From Sorex araneus (taxonomy: Eukaryota > Chordata > Mammalia > Eulipotyphla > Soricidae): 64,000 bases of DNA. The position numbers and the translations under genes are program-made. Positions 23,105-34,805 of this stretch are shown here, piece by piece (the first letter of the stretch is position 1; each line of letters opens with the position of its first letter). Below the pieces are notes generated by a model, which made no database searches, was not told the origin of the DNA, and was given only the letters and a program-made list of their open reading frames with translations. The stretch spans positions 12,298,566 to 12,362,565 of the forward strand of contig NC_073308.1 of assembly GCF_027595985.1 (NCBI RefSeq). The letters run 5' to 3'.

Positions 23105-24535
23105 TTTTTGTTTTGTTTTGTTCTGTTGTTTATTTATTTCATTTATTGAATCACCATAAGATACCGTTACAAAGCTTACGTGTTTGAGTTTCGATCATAC
23201 AATGATGAAATACCCATCCCTCCACCATTACACATTTTCCACAACCAAAATCCCCAGTATTCTGCCCTTGCCCCAGCCCAACACTTTCCCTGCCTGTGTG
23301 ACAGACAATCTCTTTCTCTACTTTGATTACATTTAATATTTAGATATTAGTCCCACATTATTTTTTTTTATTTTATTAAATCACCGTGTGGAAGATTACA
23401 ATGCTTTCGGGCTTAGGTCTCAGTTATACAATGCTGAAACAACCATCCCTTCACCAGTGCCCATATACCACCACCAAAAAAAAATAAAAAACCCACACAG
23501 TACACCTCCCATCCCGCCCCCCCACCCCCTACCTTGTAACTGATAAGTTTCATTTTACATTCTGTTTACTTTGGTTACATTCAATATTTCAACACAAACC
23601 TCACTATTGTTGTTAGGAGTACCCCACTAGATTCAGACCTACTGTGAAGACAAATACGGGCTACCGCGGCTGCACGGTTTTGAATTTCTGTACTTTAACA
23701 AGAAGTCCAGGGAGATTTCTTCCAGATATTAGATAATTGCAGGCTTGAAAACCCAATCTGTGGTCGTCTTAATATGGCGGCCACCACGCCCTTCATCCCC
23801 GGAGAGAAAGAGGCGAGAGAGAGAAATACCTTTCCCCTCCTGGGCGGGCACGGGGCCGAGGCTTAGTTCTCAGGCTGGAGACATTCTGCGAGGAGTTGCC
23901 CACGCCGAAAGGTTTTGCTGGGTCTGGATTCACGCTTGTGCAGCTGCGGAGAGGCCGCACATGCGTGCGGCCTCCGGGATCACATCTCGGCCACATTATT
24001 ATTGGGAATTTTCCCAACACCACTCAAACCTGCTGAAAAAGCAATGCTAGACAATTTGTTTTATATTGCTTATTATGAATAAGCAATATAATATCAAGCA
24101 GCTTCTCTCCTGGAATTCTAAACTTTTAATATGTAGGTTCTGGAGAGATCTCTGCAGCGAGCTGCTCAGTTCTGGGGTTCATTTGTATGTCTCTGGATCA
24201 TGGTCATTTAGGTGCTTAATAAGTAGCCGGGGGCATTTTGTGGGTGTCATCTCAGAGTCCCATCAGGGCAGTGGGAAGGAGAGGGACCAGCTCCTCCCCT
24301 GTCCTGTGAGGCGTGGCGTTTGCTGCTACTGCTCTCACATACCTGGGCTTTTTGTTGAGTTCTGGAAGATGGCGGCTGCTGGATTTTCTAGGGGGCAGGA
24401 GGAGGGACAGCACTTGCTCCCATCTGGAGTAGCCCGGTGAAAGTGGCCTATTACAAAATCTGGAAGCATCTCTGCAGCTAGCTGCTCAGTTGCGAGATTC
24501 GTTTGAGTGTCTCTAGTATCTGCAGTAGTTAGAAA
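23105..24535 (-). mobile_element. older L1-tailed composite element, interrupted by a younger one
   Basis: An L1-type tail occupies 23105-23352 and a GC-rich part 24001-24535; 23363-23990 is a nested insertion. The GC part contains two copies of a word block (tctgcagcgagctgctcag at about 24151 and tctgcagctagctgctcag at about 24470) roughly 320 bp apart, so it also had tandem 5' units. It carries a YY1-like CCGCCATCTT on the minus strand near 24370. Confidence 0.6.
23363..23990 (-). mobile_element. short L1-tailed composite element, target-site duplication present
   Basis: 628 bp between direct repeats ccacattatt at 23353-23362 and 23991-24000. In sense orientation a CpG-rich 5' half (gccgcacgcatgtgcgg) contains CCGCCATATT, a YY1-type core. 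It is followed by an L1-like tail ending gtgatttaataaaa. Same structure and length as 61743-62366. Confidence 0.85.
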
Positions 24536-24734
24536 ATTATAGGACTAGTATGTAACAGCAGACTGCCCACTTAGATAGATGGTTTTCTAAGTAAATATAG
24601 AATTCAGAGAGCCAATGAATACGACGAAAGGATTGCAAGTATCAACCATAGTCTCAGAAGAGCAACTTGACCGTCAGACAACTTCAAAGTAAGTCAATGA
24701 ATGACAAATATTGGTAACGGTGACTGTTTTGTGT

Positions 24735-24886
24735 CATTTCTTTGTGACACACCAGGCAGCACTGGGGGACTACTCCTGGCTCAGGGCTCAGGAACCACAT
24801 TGCATATGGAGAGCCAGGGATCAAACTTATTATGGGCTTGTGAAAGCAAAGTGTCTTAGCTGTTATAACTTTGCTTCAGGCCCTGA
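24735..24886 (-). mobile_element. decayed A-tailed SINE
   Basis: Words gactactcctggctcagg, gagccagggatcaaac and a head remnant remain. Confidence 0.55.
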
Positions 24887-25954
24887 TTGAAGCACACTTA
24901 AAGAATATGAAATGAAAATAATATTGCACTGGACTCTGTAGAGAAACTTGGCAGGCCAAGAGAACAAAACTGCTAGACATGGTGAAGAATGAAAGGGTGC
25001 AGGGTTTAGTGTTCTCTGAAGCAACTGCTGTGTCAAAAACAAATGGGAAATTTGTCAGGTTAGGATCAAACATAATGTGAGACTCAGGGAAAGGAAACAG
25101 TGTGCCCAAAGCACTTGGCATGGGCCCGAGTCCCCTGTGAGGATGATCCTGAGCTGGGCCTCCACCCCCAGCGCCCAGGGCACCTGCTGTGCCACAGGTT
25201 CTACCTGAAGGGTCGACTTGCAGCGCTGTCTCCAGGGGGCGCTGCTCCCCCTTGAAACACCAGCAGGGCTCCAATAAGCCAATGCTATAGGAAATCATTC
25301 CATAGAAAAGCTCCACCACAGGGAGGGAATGGGGAAGGGCGGGGTGGGGTTTGAGCCCACTAGAAGGTTCTACACAAGAGACTAACTTCTGAGCAGAGAA
25401 TTAAGTCTTAATATTCTGGCACGTCCTAGACCCCAGGATTCCGACAGAGAGGCCTGTGCTGCAGATGCCTGTCCCTACCCCACCTCCCCACTCTTGGTGG
25501 ATACTTAGTGTTCCCCTAATAGGGCTGGGACTTTGTTGCCACAGAGAAAGTGTAGCAGTTTCAACTCAGATGAAACCAACCAGTTCCCAGGTCCCAGCAA
25601 TTTTCTAATATCAGGAAAAAAATAACAGAAACCTGGTCTTAGTGCTGATTGCACAGTCATTTCCCAAGAAGCTGCAAGGCTCAGATCCCTCTCTACATCC
25701 CTTGTGTTGGAGAAAATAGAGCTTCCAGGACCAGTACTCAGTGGCCAGAGGTCTATGGGTAATTCTTGAAACTATTGATCCCTGTCACTTCCCCATTACA
25801 GACACATTGCCACCTCTGGAAACCACTGATCTCTGGAGAAAACAATATACGGGATAGACAAACCAGCTACTATTCCACACCCAGCATGGTGTTGGAACAA
25901 AAGCAGATCCATAGACCAGTGCAATAGGTTTCAATATTCTTACACATCCCCTCA
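24887..25954. other. intergenic sequence with no recognised gene
   Basis: Unique-looking sequence with a candidate CTCF site at 25228-25245. No coding signal. Confidence 0.4.
25228..25245 (+). promoter_or_regulatory. candidate CTCF site
   Basis: TGTCTCCAGGGGGCGCTG is a close match to the CTCF consensus core CCAGGGGGCGCT. It lies outside any recognised SINE. Confidence 0.45.
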
Positions 25955-27520
25955 AATATGAGATCATCTAATCTTTGATAAGGGAGCAAGAAATGTAAAG
26001 TGGAGCAAGGAAAGGTTTTTTTTTAACAAATGGTGCTGGCAAACCTGGACAGCTACATTTAAAAAAAATGGCCTCAGACCTCTACCTAACACCATGCACA
26101 AAAGTCAGATCAAAGAGGACTAAAGACCTTAACATTAGTCCAGAATCCATCAGGAACATTGAAAAAAAATCAGAAAACTCTCTAGGATATTGAAGTTTAA
26201 AGGTATCTTTCGAGACAAAATGCCATTGACCAAGTAAGTGGAAAAAGAGATAAACAAATGGGACTACCTTAAACTAAGAAGTTTCTGCACCTCCAAAAAC
26301 CCAAAAAAACAGTGGCAGTCTGTTTACAAAGAATGCAATGACAGTCTACAGGATGGGAAAGGATATTCACCCAATAACTCTCCAATAAGGGGCTAATAAC
26401 TAGAATATAAAAGGCACCGGTTGAACTCTACAAGAAGAAAACTTCCAATCCCAGTAGAAAATGGGGCAATGAAATGAACAGAAACTTTCTCAAAGAAGAA
26501 ATCCAAATATTCAAAAGTCACATGAAAAAATGCTCTTCATCACTAATTATCAGAGAGATGCAGATCAAAACAACAGCCAGATATCATCTCACACCATAGA
26601 CTGGGACATATCCATAAGAACATAAGTGTTGGCGTGGACGTGGGAAGAAAGGGACTCTCCTTAACTGCTGGTGGGAATGCAGACTGGTCCAGCCTTTTGG
26701 GAAAACAATATGGATATTTCTCAAAAAACTAGAAATTGACCTCCTATTTGACCCAGCAATAACTTTTGGGAATATATTCTGGAGATGCAAAAAGTACAGT
26801 AGAAATGACATCTGCATTTGTATGTTTATTGCAGCACTATTTACAATAGCCAGAATCTTGGAAAAACCCGAATGCCCAAGAACAGACGACTCGTTAAAGA
26901 AACTTTGATATATCTACACAATGGAATACTATGCAGCTGTTAGAAAAAATGAAACCATGAAATTTGCATGTAAGTGGATCAACATGGAGGGTATCATGCT
27001 AAGTGAAATGAAACAGAAAGAGAGTGACAGACATAGAAGGACTGCACTCATTTGTGGAATATAAAGTCACAGAATGGAAGACTAACACCCAAGGATAGCA
27101 GAGATAAGGGCCAGGAGGTTCACTCCAGAGCTTGGAAGCCTATCTCATGTACTGGGGGTAAAGGCAGGTGGGATGGAGATGAGACCACTAAGTAAATGAT
27201 GGTTGAAGGGATAGCTCAGGTTGGTAGATGAGTGCTGAGAGTAGACTATGGATCAAGCATAATAGCTGCTTAGTACCTATACTGAAAACCATAACACCCG
27301 ATAGGAGAGAGAAAGAGGGAATGTGTCTGCCACAGAGGCAGGGGGTGGGAAGGGGTGAGGGTGGTGGAGGGACACTGGGAACATTAGTGATGGAGAATGG
27401 GCACTGGTGGAGGGATGGGTACTCCAACATTGATTGAAGCGTAATCACGAATGCTTGTAAATTTGTAACTGTATCTCATTGTGATTCTTTAAAATTTAAA
27501 AATAAATCGGTAAAAACAAA
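25955..27520 (+). mobile_element. L1, 5'-truncated: last third of ORF2 and 3' UTR
   Basis: Long collinear L1 text: aaatggtgctggcaaacctgg, ccatgcacaaaagtcagatc, acaatatggatatttctcaa, gcagcactatttacaatagcc, atggaatactatgcagctg. A UTR with gggcactggtggagggatgg and an A-rich end follows. Frameshifts and stops break ORF2. This is the best L1 3' end in the window and the reference for the tails of the composite elements. Confidence 0.93.
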
Positions 27521-27534
27521 AGAGAAAAGAAAAG

Positions 27535-28015
27535 GAACCGAAGACATAGTACAGTGGGTGGGCACTTTATTTTATTCAGCCAAGCTGAATTGAATCCCCA
27601 GTACACCATAGAGTCTCCTGAACCCACCAGAGGCCACCCCTGAATGAAGTGCAGTAAGCCCTGGGCTCCTGAGGATGTGCCCCACCCCAAATTAATGAAA
27701 ATAAATCTGCCCAACCTATTCAAGCCCGAACAGCGAGGAATCCTCACAGCACATCGGGGATCTGGGTTTTTGTGCAACAGAAGACAGCACCATCAAAGCT
27801 ACATGACCACAGACAGGGAGATAGCTCCTCGATCCGAACACTGCATGTTCCCAGAGCAATGCCTGGGGTGACCACTCACCCCTACCCCCAGATCCCAAAC
27901 CGACCCCACACCACCCATATACCCACACCCACAAGAACCACACCCCACACAGAGCCAGCTGTGAGTACTCCTTGAGCACTGCTGTGTGTGGCCCCCAAAC
28001 CAAAATAAATAAATC
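27535..28015 (+). mobile_element. two decayed A-tailed SINEs
   Basis: The first (27535-27700) has ttgaatccccagtacacc and a decayed head. The second (about 27800-28015) ends gcactgctgtgtgtggcccc with an A/T-rich tail and holds a C/A-rich internal patch. Confidence 0.5.
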
Positions 28016-28067
28016 AAACAAAGCTAAACAAAGCTGAAAGGCTGCAGTGACCATATTAGGAACTCTG

Positions 28068-28518
28068 TGTTAGTAATGGCTCTAATTTGAACAGGCATAG
28101 TGAACAGGATATCTGGGTTTATCTTTAATCTAGTTGAGACCATCCCTGGCATAAGTCCTGGGAAGGCATGCAAAAGCAGAAGAATAAGCAACAGTCCAAG
28201 ACCATAAAAGGTAAAACACCCAACAGCAGACAGGGCAGGGGAAAGGAAGTCAGGTAGAGTTACCTGAGATTTAGGGCCAGGGTTGCAAGGAAGGAATAAG
28301 CCAATCAGACAAAAACACCACCCGAGGGTCCTGGGGGGAGTCAGTCCAAGGAAAGCAGGTGCAAGCCAAGAGGGCATAAAAGGGGCTGCTTACAGCAAGG
28401 CAGGGTTCCACTCTACGCAGGGGAACTTGGTCGACCAGTCACATATGCTTGGCGTGAATAAAGGAAATCTGCTCACAATTTTTACTATGTCTCGTTCCTC
28501 GAATCACGGACCCTAACA
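28068..28518 (+). mobile_element. complete retroviral LTR without internal region
   Basis: 451 bp bounded by TGTTAG and CTAACA. In order it has a CCAAT box (gccaatcag, about 28291), a TATA-like cataaaagg about 85 bp on, and a poly(A) signal gaataaagg near 28455, followed by a T-rich U5. That is the order U3-R-U5. No primer-binding site or ORF follows, so it is a solo LTR. I see no flanking duplication. Confidence 0.65.
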
Positions 28519-28814
28519 AAAACCAACAACAAAGAAAACTCCATGAGACAGGTGGAGGGTAGTGGATGGTTCACAATGTTTTGCAAGCAGGGAGGGTAGC
28601 TCAGGGTTCTGGAACATCTAACGAAGCAGTTTCCTGGCTGACAGGGCAGACTTGGAATACTGAGTCAGAGACTAGAGATATGAGTATAGAAACAATCCTT
28701 TAGATGTTCTGTTAGATCTGTGTCAGAAGGGATTAGTTAAAGGATGGAGGTACTATGCTGTGATGTGGTGGCAAAGATGTGTATGAGGTTGGGAAAATCA
28801 AATGAAGAAGATTC

Positions 28815-29000
28815 CAAATGCAGAGAAAGGAGGAAAGGGGGGGAGAGAGAAAGAGAGGAAGGGGAGGGAGGGAGGGAAGGGAAGGGCAGAGAGAAGGGGA
28901 GAGACAGGAGGCAGGTGGGATATGTAGGAGGATGAAGAGGAATGAAAGGAATGGAGGGAATGGAAGGAGAGGGAGAGGGAGGGGATGGAGGAGACTGTGG
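28815..29000. repeat. purine-rich (GGA/GA) low-complexity tract
   Basis: Nearly all purine on the plus strand; the frames it opens are Arg/Glu/Gly artefacts. Confidence 0.9.
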
Positions 29001-30620
29001 CAGGAGGGGGCGGGTGGTACGAAGCCCTAAGCTCTGGTCTAATAGTGACTGTGGCTGAGTCTGGGTGTTCCCAGGAGCGGGAAGGGGAGGCTGTGCTTGC
29101 TGGCCTTGGTGTGTTGTTAATGGTTCATATAAACAGTGTCCAGAGCACTTTGTTGTCCCAGTTCTGTTGGGAGGAAGGAGGGCGAATGGTCTGAGTAGAA
29201 CCTGGCAGGTGTGGGGAGCTGGGTCAGGGAATGGACAGTACTCAGTTCCCTGCAGAAGGCCCTGACCAACCCTCCCACCTCTCTACCCCACAGGACTGAG
29301 GCAGGAAGTGGGGGGGAATCCCCCACCGGGCTCAGCCTGCCTCTCTGGCCTGCGGAGGGAGCTGGTTTGTGGGCTGGGGGCTGAGACTGGAGGGGTCCAG
29401 CAGCCTGCAGTCCCTCACAGTGTGGCAGTCAGGCGGGTGCTCAGCAAGGCTCCAAAGACAGTTCACTACATCCCCACCAGAGAGCTGGAATAGCTGGAAA
29501 CTGGGCTGCAGGGCCAGAGGAGGAGGCGGTGTCTCAAAGTAGACCGGCCTCAGTGTCTGCCGGGGAAGGAGGGCAGCATCCAAGAGCAACAGAACCCCAG
29601 CTCCTCAGCCTGGAACTCTGGAACTTGAGGTGCCCAGAGCTCAGTCACCTCTGAAAGCCATAGGAGGACATCCAGTGGCCCCTCCGGGCCCTCCTACAGT
29701 CCTGCTTTCTTCTGCTTCAGCAGAAATACTGAAACATCTTAGCTGAGACGTTGGTTCATGATCAAAGAGACGAGCTCAGAGGAGCTGTGGGCTGCTGAAG
29801 TGAGCAGACCGTGGAACAGAGGACCAGACCGCACACACACTTCCACCCGCCAGCTGGCACTTGTCAAAGCAGGCCAGAACACCCGCCCCCCCACAACCAC
29901 CACTCATGGATGGTCTACGGGGCCAGGGGGTGGCACTGTGCTTTCAGGGTGAGGCTCTGGGTTCACATTGGCCTCAGGGTGCTGCGTGTGAAGTGTGTGT
30001 CACAGGACACATCTCTAGGTATCCTGCTGACAGTCTGACCCTGGAGCAGGGAGGAGGCCTTGGGACTCACAGTTAAGGTGGGAATGTTGGTTTCCTGGGG
30101 GAGTTCGAGTTCTCCGGGGTCAGAGGATTGTGAATCAGGCGAATCCAGAGGGTCTAGAAGGAATCGCATCTGACATGGGCAGGGGCACGGGGGGGAGTGG
30201 AACAGCTGCCAAGAATCAGTATAGACCAGCCCCTCCTGGGCTTGGTGCTGCAGGCGCCATGACAGAAGTGCCTGTCGGACCCAGGCAGACAACTGAGCTT
30301 CTTCCTCTGACTCCCACACAGAGAGGAGCACCGTGAACTCCCCTGTTCGCCCAGGTGAGCCCCACTGTGCCTGGCACCAACGCTGGCTCACTGCCGTAGG
30401 AGGCATCAGAGAGAGAAACCCCTGTGTCCCCAAGGCATGACACTAGCCGTTCCAGGGAGCAGGGGCTCACCCTCCTTGAGGCCTGGTGTTGGGAGGAGCC
30501 AGGGGCAGGCCACCTTGCTTCGGGAATTGGTACTCCCAGACCTGACCCTGGCACCTCCTCTGAGGTGTCTGAGGTTCAGAGCATCCTAAATGCCCCCAGG
30601 CAGATAGGCCAGGAGACAGG
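29001..30620. other. GC-rich intergenic sequence with no recognised gene
   Basis: No clear repeats. A 156-codon minus frame (29963-30433) has protein-like composition but only weak splice signals; see rejected items. Confidence 0.35.
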
Positions 30621-30624
30621 TCAA

Positions 30625-30684
30625 AGGGTGAAACACATACCTCACACAGTCAAGGCCTTAAGTTTGATCCCCAGCACCAAATGC

Positions 30685-30738
<54 letters not shown>

Positions 30739-30746
30739 ACACTCAC
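30625..30746 (+). repeat. SINE fragment leading into a (CA)n microsatellite
   Basis: A SINE head-to-middle remnant (gtttgatccccagcacc) at 30625-30690 runs straight into about 28 CA units, a common origin for CA repeats in this genome. Confidence 0.8.
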
Positions 30747-31774
30747 ACCAGCACCTCTAAGGGGGACATTAGTGAACCAACATCACCTTATTTAAAACCA
30801 AATAAATCTCCTCACTGTGCATAGAAGAAAGAAGAGTAAGGAAGCTGTCCTGACCAGGAAAGTCAGTCAGTTGCTACTGACCAGGAAGTGAGAGTGATGA
30901 GGAGCGAGGGGCTGTCTTAGGCTGAGAGTGTATGCACCTGTGCGCTGCTTATGTGGGGAGTGGACAGTAATCAGGGACTGGTAGACCTTGCTCAGGAGGC
31001 ATTTGTGGGGAGAGAACAGAAACAAGAGCCTGGGGCCAGAGATAGAGGTCCCTGCTGACACAGTCCTGTCCCCAGCCTGCGCCCCCTACGCATACGAGCT
31101 AACTAGAGTGATTTGAATGCAGAGCCATAGGTAAACCCTGAGCTAAGTCTGGGGTGGCCCAAACCCGGTCCTCACAAAACAGGCAGTGGGGAGAGATTGC
31201 TTTTCATCCTCCAAGGATTCAGCTTCCCATGCAGAAGAGGAAACCGAGCCTCAGGACACAAGGCGAAGACCCCATGGCACCTCCATCAGCCTCCGCACCA
31301 GCCTAGCCCGTGTCCAGGGTCCAGCCACTGCGGGCTCAGTTGGGAACAATGCACCCAGTATCTCCACCTATTGCCACTGCTGGAAGCCCAGGCAGACGTG
31401 CAGCAGGACCAGTGCTCCCTGGGCAGCACGAGTCCTATGGGCTGAGTGACAAGAAATTAATCATTTCTGTTTGCAGCTCCCACAGCCCCTCTCTGAGTCT
31501 CTAAGTCCCTTCTTCAGCTCCTCAGCTCCATTCAGCCAAGTGTCTCAGCACCACACCCATGTGCATGGCAGCTCTGCCGGCCGCTGTGAGGCCAAGACAC
31601 AGCCCGGATACAGGGCACAGACAGACTGTCAGGGGAGGAAGGGATCTGGAGGCCTGCTTGGAGGAGGGTAATGCTGTGAGTCCTGAAGACAAGTAGGTGG
31701 TCACAAGGTCTGTGTCCTCCAGGAAGACTGGGCATCTGGGGCCACAATTTTCTTTAAAATTAGAAGGAGTGGTC
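30747..31774. other. intergenic sequence with no recognised gene
   Basis: Overlapping plus-strand frames at 31186-31671 are open but contain no domain. Confidence 0.4.
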
Positions 31775-31925
31775 AGAGTGGTCATTCGAAGGCCAAGGCC
31801 ATTGCCTTGCTCACAGCCGACCCACTCAATCCCTGTTACCCCAGATGATCCCCGGAACCAGGAGTGATCCTGTAGTGCAAAGCCTGGGGGAAGCCCTGAT
31901 CACAGCCAGGTGTGTCCTAAAAAAT
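31775..31925 (+). mobile_element. diverged A-tailed SINE
   Basis: Head words ccattgccttgctcacagcc and body word ccaggagtgatcctgtagtg. Confidence 0.6.
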
Positions 31926-32033
31926 AGAATGACTGAGATCAGAAGGCAAAAAGGATGGTAACTATTATTGAATCATAAATCAGACTGGCCTACATTCGTC
32001 ATTATACCAGTATGGTAAAAACCTAATGTGAGG

Positions 32034-32170
32034 GCTGGAGAGATAGGACAGCAAGTCGGATGCTTGCCTTGCACGCGATTGAGCCCTGGATCCACCTAGG
32101 ATCCCTTACGTCCTGCCATGAATGGTCCCTGAGCACAGGGCACCGAATAGCCAGAGGCTCGGTGTGTGCC
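32034..32170 (+). mobile_element. A-tailed SINE, 3' part diverged
   Basis: Good head: gggctggagagataggacag, gcttgccttgcacgcg; the middle has atgaatggtccctgagcac. Confidence 0.75.
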
Positions 32171-32595
32171 ATCAGGAGCAGGGCCTCTCTGTGGGGCAGC
32201 CCGCATCCACAGGACAGACAAGATGACTCAGGGATGCCACCAGCGCAAGGCAGCGGGGCAGAAAGTGTCTGCACAGTCGCCAGGCACTTTGGCCCAAACC
32301 GCACACCGCGCAGTATAACCTCTCACCCTCACACAGCCTGCAAAGGGACAGCAGTGCATGGTCCCCGCCTCCCCAGGGAGCCGACCCAGCCCCGGACCTG
32401 TGCCTGCCCCAGGTGGGGTCCAGGACTCCCAAGTAGAGACTCCCCTAATAGCAGTCCCCGCAGGCATATCCCACCTGGCTGGCTCACAGCAGCTCCTTCC
32501 CGCCACTCGTCCTCTCGCCCCTTTGGACTGGGCAGTGGGCGCTGCCCTCCCCCATGAGTCCTGCTGCCCCCCTTTGGAGCCCGCGCCTGGGCCTT
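32171..32595. other. GC-rich intergenic sequence; nothing recognised
   Basis: Frames on both strands are open because of GC content; no domains. Confidence 0.35.
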
Positions 32596-32652
32596 TTTTT
32601 TTCTTCTTTTTGGGTCACACCTGGCGATGCACAGGGGTTACTGTGCATGAGG
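32596..32652 (-). mobile_element. SINE tail fragment
   Basis: Only ctttttgggtcacacctgg and cgatgcacaggggttact survive; the head is missing. Confidence 0.8.
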
Positions 32653-32947
32653 GGAAGCTCAGACCTGTGCTTAGTTCCACCAGGCCAGCTCCTGAACTGT
32701 CCTGAACAGTCACCTCTCTGGGGCCCCTGCAATGAACCCTCATAGCTTGCAGACTCACTTCCTCACAAAGACTGTCTCTACCCCTCTCAACCTGGTGCAC
32801 AGATATGTGCACACCTCACAGCCACACACACAAACACAGACCAGCTGTGTGCTCATCTCAACCACCAAACACACAGACTCGCCAGGTATGTGTACTCGCA
32901 CAGTCACACACACAATTCCCAAGACATTCTTGGTTTATTTTTCCTTT

Positions 32948-33128
32948 TCTTTTTTTTTTATTATTTTTCGGTCACACCCAATGATGCTGACTCCTAGGGC
33001 TGACCCCTGGCTCTCCACTCAGAAATCACTTCTGGCATTGCTCAGGGAACCATATGGGATGCTGGGAATCGAACCCGGGTCAGCCGCGTGAAAGGCAAAC
33101 GCCATACCTGCTGTACTATTGCTCCAGC
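32948..33128 (-). mobile_element. A-tailed SINE
   Basis: Near-complete reverse copy: cggtcacacccaatgatgct through to cgaacccgggtcagccgcgt and a head ending ctccagcc. Confidence 0.9.
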
Positions 33129-33149
33129 CACCCCCCTCCCCCCAAGACA

Positions 33150-33248
33150 TTCTTTTGGGCCACACCTTGAGAGACCCAGGGTGGTGGCGGGAACTGAGGC
33201 GGGGCTTGCAAGGCAGCTGGCCCACCTGCTGTGCTGCTGCTCCAGCCC
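33150..33248 (-). mobile_element. SINE fragment
   Basis: gggccacaccttgagagacc and the head ctgctgtgctgctgctccag remain. Confidence 0.5.
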
Positions 33249-33289
33249 CTCCCCATACCCTCTTCCTGGCCTGCTAGGTCCAAATGCAC

Positions 33290-33930
33290 CTGGGTTCTTG
33301 AAACGCTTCTCCCGGCCTGTTGGCGTAATGCCAGCGGTGGCCACGAGAGGGCAGTGGAGAAGCCGTGCGGGAGAAGGAGGCGCCTTCCCAGGGGTCCTGG
33401 CCGCGGGGGGCTGCTGCGGGCCTGAGCTCTCTCCGCAGGGTCGCCGGGGACTGCTCCGCTGAGCCGTCTCGGGTCTGGGGCTTTCCCAGGAGCCCAGGGG
33501 GAGTCGGGTGGTGCTCAGGAGACTCGGCGGTGTCTCCTGGCGGTACCTGGTGAGCGCAGAGAGGCGCGTCCTGCGGGGTCTGCAGGACTCGGCAGCAGCG
33601 GCCCGGCCTGGCGGGGCCCAGGGGTCCAGGGCCACATGCGGCGCTTCGGCCCGAGCCTTTCTGGGCATGGACACCGGGCCCGCTGTGCGCCACCTCCCGC
33701 CCCGAGCCTCGGCCCGCGACCCGCGGGTCACCAACAGTCGAAGTTCCGAAGGCGCGACCAGGGCTCGGTCACATCAGATCAGGGACGCGAAGGTGCCCGG
33801 GTTCCTGGCGACCCCCAGGAGCTGCGTCCGTCTCTCCTGGAAAGGGCAGAGCCGGGAGAAGGGCTCAGTGCTCGGGCACATCCCGGCAAGCCCACCCCAC
33901 CCGCCCCCAGCACGGAGGCTTGACCCCCCA
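33290..33930. promoter_or_regulatory. CpG-rich block, possible CpG island
   Basis: About 640 bp of dense GC and CpG in a CpG-poor surrounding, and not a recognised repeat. It contains a strong CTCF-type site. No transcript start can be placed. Confidence 0.4.
33338..33354 (+). promoter_or_regulatory. candidate CTCF site, strong match
   Basis: TGGCCACGAGAGGGCAG fits the consensus TGGCCAC-N-AG-R-GGGC at nearly every constrained position. Confidence 0.55.
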
Positions 33931-34134
33931 GGCCACAGCTGCATCCCCCCAGCAGGCGGCCACAGCTCGGCCTGGGGGTCTTCCTTGGGGCCCTCCAGCT
34001 GGGCCTTGTCTGTAGCCGTTTCTACCTGCTGTGTCTGTCCTATTCCTGGTCCTTTATGTGTGTGATTTGTTTATTCCTTTTTTCTGCTTCACATCTACTT
34101 TTTTAAAACTATTTTTAAAATACGGGTCATTCTT

Positions 34135-34309
34135 TTTTTGCTTTTTTGCTTTTTGGGTCAGACCCGGTATTGCTCAGGGGTTAGTCCTGGCTCATGCAGT
34201 CGGGAATTACTCCTGGCAGTGCTCGGAGGACCATATGGGATCCTGGGAGTCGAACCTGGTTGGCTGCATGCACAGCCTTACTCTTTGTGCTATGGCTCCA
34301 GCCCCAATA
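34135..34309 (-). mobile_element. A-tailed SINE with target-site duplication
   Basis: Complete reverse copy. The direct repeat gggtcattctt is at 34124-34134 and 34311-34321. Confidence 0.92.
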
Positions 34310-34567
34310 GGGGTCATTCTTAAGACACTCAGGAGGGTTACCTTTATTAAGATATCTGGGTCCCCCTTATGCCCCCTTCGGGTCAGGATGCTCAGTGGCC
34401 AGGCCTGGCAATGGGAGCAACCAAGGCTACATCCTGTGCTGCTAAGGCCCAAGCACAGAACACAGGTGCTATGGATGCTATGCATTCGCTCTAAGATGAA
34501 TGCTCTAAGATGAATGATCCTGGTTTTATTGAAGAATTTCATTTATATGTATCATTTATAAACATAG

Positions 34568-34803
34568 CACATGTGTTGAGTGTTTGCCTTGCATGCAGCC
34601 GACCTTCTTTTTATTCTTTCATCCCTCTCAGAGAGCCTGGCAAACAACCAAGAGTATCTTGCCCAAACGGCAGAGCCTAGCAAGCTACCCGTGGCCTATA
34701 TTATTTGCCAAAAACAGTAACAAGAAGTCTCACAATGGAGACATTACTGGTGCCCACTCAAGCAATTCGATGAGCAACGGGATGACAGTGACAGTGACAG
34801 TGA
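34568..34803 (+). mobile_element. SOR SINE with RTE-type tail, head diverged
   Basis: The head is partly replaced by T-rich sequence. The middle and tail are intact: tcacaatggagacattactg, gatgagcaacgggatgacag, three cagtga units. It abuts the retroviral pol remnant. Confidence 0.88.
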
Positions 34804-34805
34804 AT

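Noticed and set aside
29963-30433. 156-codon minus-strand frame with protein-like composition, possible exon 30071-30342
   Set aside because: The donor (gtgagt) is good but the acceptor has a poor pyrimidine tract, and no homologous family is recognised; GC content makes such frames common.
22670-32170. CRISPR-like spaced repeats suggested by the regularly recurring SINE words
   Set aside because: They are dispersed SINE copies in both orientations, not direct repeats with uniform spacers, and the genome is eukaryotic.
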